A program made the translations under genes and the position numbers. A stretch of DNA of 9,206 nucleotides from Candidatus Fischerbacteria bacterium RBG_13_37_8 (GTDB lineage: Bacteria; Acidobacteriota; HRBIN11; MFGW01), in NCBI GenBank assembly GCA_001780385.1, contig MFGW01000192.1, positions 10,434 through 19,639 of the forward strand, written 5' to 3'. This document shows positions 1 through 5,718 of the stretch, in pieces; positions within the stretch are counted from its first letter, which is position 1; every line of letters begins with the position of its first letter. The notes under the pieces are model-generated. The model was not told the origin of the DNA and ran no database searches. It saw only the letters and a list, made by a program, of their open reading frames with translations.

Positions 1-62
1 CATCAATTTTCATCATAGGGGAGTATAATGGAGAATAAGAATAATTTCAACTATATTATAGA

Positions 63-336
63 TGGGGTCGGACCTAAACATTAGCCTATCTTGAAACGCT
101 TTCCGGGACAACGTTCCAATGGGTTTTTGTCAAAAAATCAGCAAAAATTGATGTTCATTTCTTCCTGGAAATATTTCATGCATCAACAGATCCAAACCTG
201 TGCACTCAATTTTTGATCATAGATTCAACAAAGCAGACAACGACTTTATCATTTTTTGCTGAAATTTTCGAATTGCCCATTGAAACGCTGATGGGGACTA
301 TGTTATAAGAGTGTCCAGTGTCGGAGTCCGACCCCA
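63..336. mobile_element. MITE-like element with long imperfect terminal inverted repeats
   Basis: The outer ends are exact inverted repeats: TGGGGTCGGAC at 63-73 and its reverse complement at 326-336. Reading inward from both ends, further blocks match at nearly the same spacing. These include a CGTT-CAATGGG block about 50-60 bases in and a TCAGCAAAAA-TGA block about 75-88 bases in. The arms therefore run about 63-151 and 249-336 with roughly 100 bp between. No transposase or other convincing ORF lies inside, so this would be a non-autonomous element. The right end also carries a short hairpin (GTCGG-act-CCGAC, minus strand) seven bases beyond the stop of the neighbouring gene, where it could affect transcript ends. 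Ends of the GGGGTCGGAC type resemble those I associate with IS200/RAYT-derived repeats, but that assignment is inference. No clear target duplication is visible. Confidence 0.6.
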
Positions 337-342
337 CCCTCT

Positions 343-912
343 TTACCAACGCCATCCAGCACCGGCAGACATTCGCAACCAAATTTGCCCTTTAAATGTG
401 CAAAAACCATCCACAGAAATAGTAAAGGCGTATGATGTACGTTGAATTAATCCGCCAATTCCTGCCATCGCCCCAAATGTTCCAACGAATAATTTTCCAA
501 CTCCTGTTGATAGAAACATTCGAAGTGATCCCTGTTCACTGAAGTAATAATTGACTTTTCCATAGACTGGCAGGGAATAGCCCACCCAAAACAATTCTGC
601 TCCCAGTGAAAAGCGTTTTGTGAGGAACCGTTCATAACCTACTCCAAGTATGGGAAATACACTATCATCGTCATGGCTTCCGAGAAAGATGCCCCCCCGC
701 ACAATAAAAATATTTTTTGCCCGAGCAGAAGAGGAGTCTTTATCGGAAGAATCAGAAACTAAATTATTAAACAGGTTAAAGCGTTCTTCATGATCTTCCC
801 ATGAATCTTTTGACAAATTGAGTGGTTGAAAGATATTATTATATGTCTCTGATTGAGCCAAGGCACAGATTGATACTAACATTATTGCAATTAGCATTTT
901 ATGTACTATCAT
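343..912 (-). CDS. Predicted small outer-membrane beta-barrel protein
   Basis: The 189-residue product starts with a classical signal peptide: a basic start (MIVHK), a hydrophobic core to about residue 17, and an Ala-Leu-Ala site at 17-19. A Ser/Asp-rich linker (about 35-65) follows. From about residue 68 to the end there are alternating hydrophobic and polar strands rich in Gly and aromatics (GVGYERFLTKRFSLGAELFW, then several more). The last residue is Trp, as expected for a Bam-assembled barrel. I infer a barrel of about eight strands in the outer membrane; the substrate or role is unknown and I do not recognise the family. The ATG at 912 is preferred over an in-frame TTG at 918 because a G-rich ribosome-binding site (GGGGGG) sits eight bases upstream of it. 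The gene lies 21 bp after the sulfatase-like gene and is probably co-transcribed with it. Its stop is almost against the MITE. Confidence 0.72.
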   Translation of the reverse strand: MIVHKMLIAIMLVSICALAQSETYNNIFQPLNLSKDSWEDHEERFNLFNNLVSDSSDKDSSSARAKNIFIVRGGIFLGSHDDDSVFPILGVGYERFLTKRFSLGAELFWVGYSLPVYGKVNYYFSEQGSLRMFLSTGVGKLFVGTFGAMAGIGGLIQRTSYAFTISVDGFCTFKGQIWLRMSAGAGWRW

Positions 913-933
913 ATGCAATTCCCCCCATTTTTT

Positions 934-2358
934 TTATTTAACATAGCCGAGGCTTTTTAATTTTTCAAGACGTTCCATGTCTGTTATTGTCATACCCGGC
1001 ATAATTTCAGAAAGAGCTTTCATTTTTTTAAGTCTCAACAGGAAATTACCAGCTAAATCCTGTTGTTGGTCAATTAAATTATTAAGCTCATAGGGATCCT
1101 TTACGATGTCATAGAGTTCGCTTTTGTAAGGATATACCTGGTGATAAATAAATTTTTTTCCATTGTCTATTAAGGAGTAAAGCTTATCATTTTTCATATC
1201 GGATTGTTCCGATGTATCTGGGCGTCCGTATTTTAGGCAATTGACCGACTCACTATAAGCTTCCCGTGATTCAATTGTTTTACCAGCTAGAAGTGCATCA
1301 GCGATAGATAATCCATCCATATCAGGCCATTTTTCAGGTTGTATTTTCATGATTTCCAGGATGGTTGGCATAATATCAATTGTTCTTACTAATGATTTAA
1401 TCCGTTTACCTTTTTTCATAGAAGGAAGGTGAATCAGCAATGGTACTCGTATTTGTTCCTGGTAGAGAATTCCATGTGACCACCAGTTATGGTCTCCTAA
1501 ACCTTCTCCATGATCTGCCACTACTATTATCATTGTATTATCCCATAAATGCTGCTCCTTAAATTTATCCAGGAGCAGACCTAAATAAGTATCCATATAA
1601 TATATTTCGCAGTCATAAATTGCCCGCAGCATTTCTGCTCTATTTTGAGGAACAGTCGGATATAATGAGGAGAGTAATTTCTGCATTTCATGCTCAGGGG
1701 GTTGCAGCATATCATCATGGGGATCAAAATAATGCACCCACATGAAAAACGGTTTTCGAGAATTATCTTTATTTTGCAGCCATTTAATGGCAGTTTCTGT
1801 AGTTTCTTTGGCTCCTCGTTGACTAATTGCTGTATTAACAATTCCATCCTTTGAAATTAATTCTTGTCCAGCTATTTGTTGAAAATCAGCGTCAAAAAAT
1901 TCGAATCCCTGATCTAATCCAAAAGCTGCGGTAACGGGATATGCACTTACAAAAGCAGATGTTTGTCCCCCGGATTCTCTCCAAAGTTCTGCTAAAGTCG
2001 TTTGTTTATTCTCCAATCGATTAGCAATCAATCCATGGAGCACTCGAAGACCGTGATGGTAAGGGCTCTTTCCGGTAAATATAGATGCATGTGATACTGG
2101 CGTAATGGAGGATTCACTAATTGCCACATCAAACACTACCGATTCTTCAGCGAGTGAATCTATGTTCCTGCTGATAGGTTTATCATAACCATAGCAGCCT
2201 AAATGATCTGCTCTTGTAGTATCAAGTGTCACAATTAGTAAATTTAACTTAGGATCTTTGGCGGTTCCAAGGTTAATATTAAAAATTCCGACACTTAATA
2301 GTATAAGTATAAAGTAAAAAACGCATTTAAAGTTAATGGGGAAATCAATTTTAGGCAT
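934..2358 (-). CDS. Membrane-anchored sulfatase/alkaline-phosphatase superfamily protein
   Basis: The 474-residue product has an N-terminal hydrophobic segment (about 11-27), a signal sequence or anchor that places the catalytic domain outside the inner membrane. The superfamily metal site is present: LDTTRADHLGCYGY (Asp46), HYFDPH (209-214) and ADHGEGLGDH (281-290, Asp282-His283). The C-terminus ends in LEKLKSLGYV, typical of a large bacterial sulfatase subgroup. The segment that normally reads C/S-x-P-S-R reads TPVSH here (86-90), so Thr replaces the residue converted to formylglycine and His replaces Arg. It may act as a phosphatase, phosphodiesterase or phosphotransferase rather than a true sulfatase; the substrate is unknown. 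Met at 2358 is chosen over the longer frame from 2421 because a strong promoter (2365-2393) lies inside the longer version and the shorter start leaves a normal signal or anchor. No Shine-Dalgarno sequence precedes this start. Confidence 0.85.
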   Translation of the reverse strand: MPKIDFPINFKCVFYFILILLSVGIFNINLGTAKDPKLNLLIVTLDTTRADHLGCYGYDKPISRNIDSLAEESVVFDVAISESSITPVSHASIFTGKSPYHHGLRVLHGLIANRLENKQTTLAELWRESGGQTSAFVSAYPVTAAFGLDQGFEFFDADFQQIAGQELISKDGIVNTAISQRGAKETTETAIKWLQNKDNSRKPFFMWVHYFDPHDDMLQPPEHEMQKLLSSLYPTVPQNRAEMLRAIYDCEIYYMDTYLGLLLDKFKEQHLWDNTMIIVVADHGEGLGDHNWWSHGILYQEQIRVPLLIHLPSMKKGKRIKSLVRTIDIMPTILEIMKIQPEKWPDMDGLSIADALLAGKTIESREAYSESVNCLKYGRPDTSEQSDMKNDKLYSLIDNGKKFIYHQVYPYKSELYDIVKDPYELNNLIDQQQDLAGNFLLRLKKMKALSEIMPGMTITDMERLEKLKSLGYVK

Positions 2359-2364
2359 ATAAAG

Positions 2365-2393
2365 TTTATATAATAGTGACCGCGAAATGTCAA
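2365..2393 (-). promoter_or_regulatory. Sigma-70-type promoter of the sulfatase-like gene
   Basis: Reading the minus strand, TTGACA (2388-2393) is followed by a 17-base spacer and TATAAA (2365-2370). The start codon at 2358 begins six bases after the -10 box. Transcription starting about seven bases after the box would begin at the ATG, giving a leaderless mRNA, which fits the absence of a ribosome-binding site. The -35 box is the exact consensus. Confidence 0.75.
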
Positions 2394-2402
2394 CAGATAG
2401 AT

Positions 2403-2490
2403 GGGGGTCGTAGCACAACATTAGACACCATTAAAACGCTGTCCTGCACGACGTTCCGAGAGCGCTTGTCAGAAATTCAGCAAAAATTGA
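2403..2490 (+). repeat. Diverged half-copy of the MITE left arm
   Basis: This stretch aligns colinearly with 63-151, with about one single-base gap. Shared blocks are GGGGTCG, ACATTAG, AAACGCT-TC, ACGTTCC and TCAGCAAAAATTGA. By eye roughly three quarters of positions agree. No matching inverted right arm is visible downstream before fdhD, so it looks like a solitary or truncated end. It begins ten bases beyond the -35 box of the sulfatase-like gene. Confidence 0.65.
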
Positions 2491-2580
2491 TTGAAACCAA
2501 AAAATTGCAGAATGGAAGGAATCATGAAATATGGAGAAATTGTACTTGAGGAATAGTTAAAGATTAAATGAATCAATTTA

Positions 2581-2609
2581 TTGCTTCACTTTAGTTCCTG
2601 TAATATAAT
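2581..2609 (+). promoter_or_regulatory. Sigma-70-type promoter of fdhD and the tungstate cluster
   Basis: TTGCTT (2581-2586), a 17-base spacer and a perfect TATAAT (2604-2609) stand just before the fdhD ATG at 2615, with only five bases between. The expected transcription start falls on or next to the start codon, implying a leaderless message. No Shine-Dalgarno sequence is present. Confidence 0.72.
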
Positions 2610-2614
2610 ACGGC

Positions 2615-3415
2615 ATGATGAAAAAATCAGATAATGGAGTTTCAACTCATTTAGTAAGGACAATAAAAGTATTGCAATACAGGGATGGTAATTTTGAAGA
2701 AAAGTATGATGATGTAGTAGAAGAGGATTTCCTTACTATAGAAATCAATGGCAGCATATTAGGAACTATTGCATGTTTACCGTACCAATTGGAATATTTA
2801 GCATTTGGTTTTTTGTTCAGTGAAGGTTTTATAAGTAAGAGATCAGATGTAGTGAGCTGGCATTTAGAAGAGAAGATATTCAAAGCGACACTAAATGATC
2901 GACCTGTTGTAAAAGGGGATAAGCCGACTTTTCTTTCAGGGTGTGGTAAAGGAATAACATTTAAAGATCCTTTTTTTTATGATGAAGCAAATAATCGCAA
3001 GATAAATTCGTCATATATTTTTTCAGTGGAAAAAATTTTGGAAATAATGAAGGAATTTCTTGCGCTTGACAGACTTCATCTTGCTACGGGGGGGACACAT
3101 ACTGCAGCGCTGGTAACGGAAGATGAAATTCTATTTATTGCACCTGATATAGGGAGGCATAATGCGGTGCAGAAGGTAGCAGGTTGGGCTTTATCGGAGG
3201 TAGTGAGGATGGATGATAAGTTCATTCTCACTACCGGGAGGATTTCACGTGAAGTGGTTCTTTATACTCTTGCATTGGGCATATCGTTGATAGCGTCTCC
3301 TGGTGCACCGATGTCTCTTGCAATAAAGAGTGCTGAGCTAGCTGGAATAGCGGTTATAGGATTTGTTAAGGGAAGAAGATTGACAGTTTTCAGTCACAAA
3401 GAAAGGATACATTAG
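2615..3415 (+). CDS. fdhD: Formate dehydrogenase accessory sulfurtransferase FdhD
   Basis: FdhD transfers sulfur from a cysteine desulfurase to the Mo/W bis-pyranopterin cofactor before insertion into formate dehydrogenase, in the cytoplasm. The 266-residue product has the family motifs in order: an N-terminal beta region (VEEDFLTIEINGS, then GFLFSEGFI), the catalytic loop SGCGKG with Cys110, ATGGTHTAAL (157-166), APDIGRHNAVQKVAGWAL (176-193), TTGRISREVV (206-215) and the C-terminal ASPGAPMSLAIKSAELAGIAVIGFV. The E. coli protein has a CxxC pair; here only one Cys is in the loop, a form also found in other family members, so Cys110 is the likely persulfide carrier. Two adjacent ATGs (2615, 2618) are possible starts. 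The gene opens the cluster behind a strong promoter with no ribosome-binding site. A 14-bp tandem repeat covers its stop codon. Confidence 0.95.
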   Translation: MMKKSDNGVSTHLVRTIKVLQYRDGNFEEKYDDVVEEDFLTIEINGSILGTIACLPYQLEYLAFGFLFSEGFISKRSDVVSWHLEEKIFKATLNDRPVVKGDKPTFLSGCGKGITFKDPFFYDEANNRKINSSYIFSVEKILEIMKEFLALDRLHLATGGTHTAALVTEDEILFIAPDIGRHNAVQKVAGWALSEVVRMDDKFILTTGRISREVVLYTLALGISLIASPGAPMSLAIKSAELAGIAVIGFVKGRRLTVFSHKERIH

Positions 3416-3437
3416 AAAGGATACATTAGAAAGGATA
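3401..3437 (+). repeat. 14-bp tandem repeat over the fdhD stop
   Basis: The unit GAAAGGATACATTA occurs at 3401-3414 and 3415-3428, followed by a partial third copy (GAAAGGATA) at 3429-3437. The first unit encodes the last FdhD residues, and the stop TAG (3413-3415) spans the junction of the first two units. The repeats are exact, so they could gain or lose copies without changing FdhD while altering spacing to tupA. Confidence 0.9.
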
Positions 3438-3453
3438 AGCGAGCAGAAAAAAA

Positions 3454-4242
3454 ATGAGCATCATATTATTTTTGTTTTTCATGTGTTTTTCACCGAATGA
3501 AGCCACGCTAACTATAGCTACGACCACAAGTGTTGAAGATACAGGATTATTAGAGGTGCTTTTGCCACCTTTTGAAAAGCACTATGATATAAAGGTCAAG
3601 TATATAGCTGTGGGGACAGGGCAGGCGTTACGACTTGCCAGGGACGGTAATGCTGATCTAATTTTTGTACATGATAAAGAGAGAGAGGAAGATTTTATCA
3701 AGCAAGGTTATGGGACGCACCGGCATGAAGTCATGCAGAATTATTTTCTCATTGTGGGTCCGGAAAAAAATGTGGAGGCACTGGAGCATAAACCTCTTTG
3801 TGATATATTAGGTTCCATTGCATCAAATGAATTTCTTTTCATTTCGAGAGGAGATGAATCAGGCACGCATTCCCGTGAAAAGTTATTATGGAAAACATGC
3901 AAAGTATTGCCATCTGGTGAGTGGTATTTAGAATCAGGTTCAGGCATGATTTCGACATTAAGGATTGCGAATGAAAAACAGGCATTTGCATTAACAGACA
4001 CTGCTACTTTTTTATCACATCGGGATGAATTACAGCTTCATTCATACACCGAGAAAGATTCACTGCTATTAAATATCTATTCAATAATTCCGGTCAATCC
4101 TGACAAATATCCCCATGTATGTATCAAGGAAGCAGAAAAATTTATTAGTTATATTTTAAAAGGGGAGGGAGGAACAATTATTAAAAATTTTGGCAAGGAA
4201 CGATATGGGAAGCCTCTTTTTCAGATGATGTGGAAACCTTAA
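3454..4242 (+). CDS. tupA: Tungstate (or molybdate) ABC transporter substrate-binding protein
   Basis: This is the periplasmic oxyanion-binding component of a TupABC-type importer. The 262-residue product has a hydrophobic leader (1-17, ending PNEA) and the TupA signature TIATTTSVEDTGLLEVLLPPF (about 20-40), where TTTS contributes anion ligands. GTGQAL (54-59), DADLIFVH-like NADLIFVH, SRGDESGTHSRE (131-142) and LTDTATF (180-186) follow, all typical of TupA rather than ModA or WtpA. The leader lacks any Lys or Arg before the hydrophobic core, which is unusual. In-frame codons immediately upstream encode Arg-Lys-Lys but no alternative start codon exists before the stop at 3436. The ribosome-binding site is weak: the ATG follows an A8 run. 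The gene is 38 bp after fdhD and upstream of the permease and ATPase genes, with mobB in between. Tungstate specificity is inferred from family resemblance; molybdate cannot be excluded. Confidence 0.9.
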   Translation: MSIILFLFFMCFSPNEATLTIATTTSVEDTGLLEVLLPPFEKHYDIKVKYIAVGTGQALRLARDGNADLIFVHDKEREEDFIKQGYGTHRHEVMQNYFLIVGPEKNVEALEHKPLCDILGSIASNEFLFISRGDESGTHSREKLLWKTCKVLPSGEWYLESGSGMISTLRIANEKQAFALTDTATFLSHRDELQLHSYTEKDSLLLNIYSIIPVNPDKYPHVCIKEAEKFISYILKGEGGTIIKNFGKERYGKPLFQMMWKP

Positions 4243-4290
4243 CCTTAACCTTTTTATTTCATTCATTATCGGGAGAAAGTTAAGTTTTAG

Positions 4291-4319
4291 TTGACTTTTC
4301 GAGGAATAATCGATATATT
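4291..4319 (+). promoter_or_regulatory. Possible internal promoter ahead of mobB
   Basis: TTGACT (4291-4296), a 17-base spacer and TATATT (4314-4319) lie in the 125-bp gap between tupA and mobB. A start around 4325 would give a leader of about 43 bases before the mobB ATG. Unlike the other two promoters here, it is followed by a usable ribosome-binding site (AGGA, six bases before the ATG at 4368). The gap shows no intrinsic terminator; a short CCTTAA duplication overlaps the tupA stop. Confidence 0.55.
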
Positions 4320-4367
4320 TGAGAGTCCAAATCAAGAGTTTCCAAGGAAGCAATTACAGGAAAAGAA

Positions 4368-5060
4368 ATGAAGGCAATACAAGTAATAGGTTATAAGAAT
4401 AGTGGGAAGAGTTCTCTAATTATTCAATTAGCGAAGCATTTAAAAAAGAGAGGTTATGCAGTATGTGTACTCAAGCATGCTCATCATCTAACCATGCCGG
4501 AGAAGGATGAGAAGATACTTCAAGAGGCAGAGAGATATTTGATAACATCAGAGACGGGATCAATCCTTTATATTTCTTCGTTTCTTCAATTTCTACAGGC
4601 CACAGCTTTTTTGAATGCTGATTTTTTAATAATAGAGGGGTACAAGGAGCATAATTTTATACCGAGGGTAGTATGTTGGAAGAATGAGGAGGAGCGAAAA
4701 GAGTTAGCGACTGGGATGGAAATAGGGAATTGTGGGCTGGGGGAATGGAAAAATGAAGTGCGGATCAATGAATTAATTGAGGTTATAGAAAAGAGAGCAT
4801 TTTTATTACCCGGGATAGATTGTGGGAAATGTGATTTTGGGACTTGTCATGAAATGGCAGGGCAAATATTAGCAGAGAAAAAGAGATTAGAGGATTGTGT
4901 TGCATTGAGTGAGGATACAAAAGTTATCATAAATGGAAATCAAGTTGCATTAAGTCCTTTTGTTGCTCATATAATGAAGCAGACATTTGGAGGATTTTTA
5001 AAGAGCCTGAAGGGAGTGGTCTCCGGCAAGGCAATAATTGAAATAGATATTGAACCATGA
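4368..5060 (+). CDS. mobB: MobB-type GTP-binding protein with C-terminal four-cysteine (Fe-S) domain
   Basis: MobB is a P-loop protein that assists MobA in converting molybdopterin to its guanine dinucleotide form. The 230-residue product has a Walker A motif GYKNSGKSS (8-16), VLKHAHH (34-40, the place of the family's conserved KH) and LIIEGYKEHNFIPRVV (88-102). It extends well beyond the usual MobB length of about 170 residues. The extension carries CGKCDFGTC (Cys152, Cys155, Cys160) with a fourth Cys177, spaced like the 4Fe-4S domain of corrinoid/CO dehydrogenase-associated proteins. A conserved-looking tail (NGNQVALSPFVAHIMKQTFGGFLKSLKGV) follows. Similar MobB/Fe-S fusions exist in anaerobes; the cluster's role is not known to me. 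The gene interrupts the usual tupA-tupB order and ends four bases before the tupB ATG, so the two are probably translationally coupled. Fe-S binding is inferred from spacing only. Confidence 0.88.
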   Translation: MKAIQVIGYKNSGKSSLIIQLAKHLKKRGYAVCVLKHAHHLTMPEKDEKILQEAERYLITSETGSILYISSFLQFLQATAFLNADFLIIEGYKEHNFIPRVVCWKNEEERKELATGMEIGNCGLGEWKNEVRINELIEVIEKRAFLLPGIDCGKCDFGTCHEMAGQILAEKKRLEDCVALSEDTKVIINGNQVALSPFVAHIMKQTFGGFLKSLKGVVSGKAIIEIDIEP

Positions 5061-5064
5061 GATA

Positions 5065-5718
5065 ATGAATCCTGAAATATTTGAAGTAGTAGTAAGATCT
5101 TTTTTCGTTTCTTCGGCAGCTATTCTCATATCATCTATTATAGCGATACCGCTTGCGGTTTATATTTCACTCAAGGAATTCAAAGGAAAAAAAATATTCC
5201 TTGCTGTAATTAACAGTTTTTTAGCTGTTCCTGCGGTAGCGATAGGGCTATTCTGTTATTTATTGTTTGCGCGCAATGGATTTCTTGGTTTTTTTCATCT
5301 TCTTTACACGGCAAAAGCAATGATTATTGCGCAGGCGTTATTAGCTTTTCCGATAATACTATCTTTGACAGTATCGGGACTTCAAATTCTTGCCAAGCCA
5401 TTAAGAGATACGTTGTTCACCCTTGGTCTTAGTCCACTTCAAACGGTTTTTTCCTTGTTATATGAATTAAGGAGACAGGTAGTAACTGCGATTATTATGG
5501 CTTTTTCAAGGGTTATAGGAGAAACGGGAATGACGTTGATGGTAGGCGGCAATATAAAAGGTGAAACAAGGGTGATGACGACGACAATTGCGATGGAAAC
5601 GATGAAAGGCAATTTTGAACTAGCGATAACATTAGGCATTATTTTGCTTTCGACTGCAATTATATTAAATATTGTAACACAGCTTCTTCTTGGGGAGACA
5701 CATGCACCTGCAATGTAA
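5065..5718 (+). CDS. tupB: Tungstate ABC transporter permease
   Basis: This is the inner-membrane channel subunit of the importer. The 217-residue product has several long hydrophobic segments (about residues 10-33, 44-68, 82-106 and 190-210). It carries the permease coupling loop AFSRVIGETGMTLMVGGN followed by IKGETRVMTTTIAMETMKGNFELA, the characteristic TupB EAA-type signature that contacts the ATPase. Its length is normal for the family. The ATG at 5065 is chosen because it is four bases past the mobB stop; an in-frame TTG at 5050 would add five residues and overlap mobB. Either start is possible, and the only upstream ribosome-binding signal is a weak GAG. The 3' end overlaps tupC by 17 bp, suggesting coupled synthesis of the two subunits. 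Confidence 0.93.
   Translation: MNPEIFEVVVRSFFVSSAAILISSIIAIPLAVYISLKEFKGKKIFLAVINSFLAVPAVAIGLFCYLLFARNGFLGFFHLLYTAKAMIIAQALLAFPIILSLTVSGLQILAKPLRDTLFTLGLSPLQTVFSLLYELRRQVVTAIIMAFSRVIGETGMTLMVGGNIKGETRVMTTTIAMETMKGNFELAITLGIILLSTAIILNIVTQLLLGETHAPAM

Noticed and set aside
28..84. Short plus-strand ORF (18 codons) with a GGGGAG site four bases upstream of its ATG
   Set aside because: Its last third lies inside the MITE end. It could be a gene start truncated by insertion, but twelve codons outside the element are too few to support a gene.
2359..2421. Upstream extension of the sulfatase-like frame to a start at 2421
   Set aside because: It would place the start inside the repeat at 2403-2490 and would put the TTGACA/TATAAA promoter within the coding region.
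4236..4260. CCTTAACC repeat and T-run after tupA as a terminator
   Set aside because: There is no hairpin ahead of the T-run; the short direct repeat alone does not make an intrinsic terminator.
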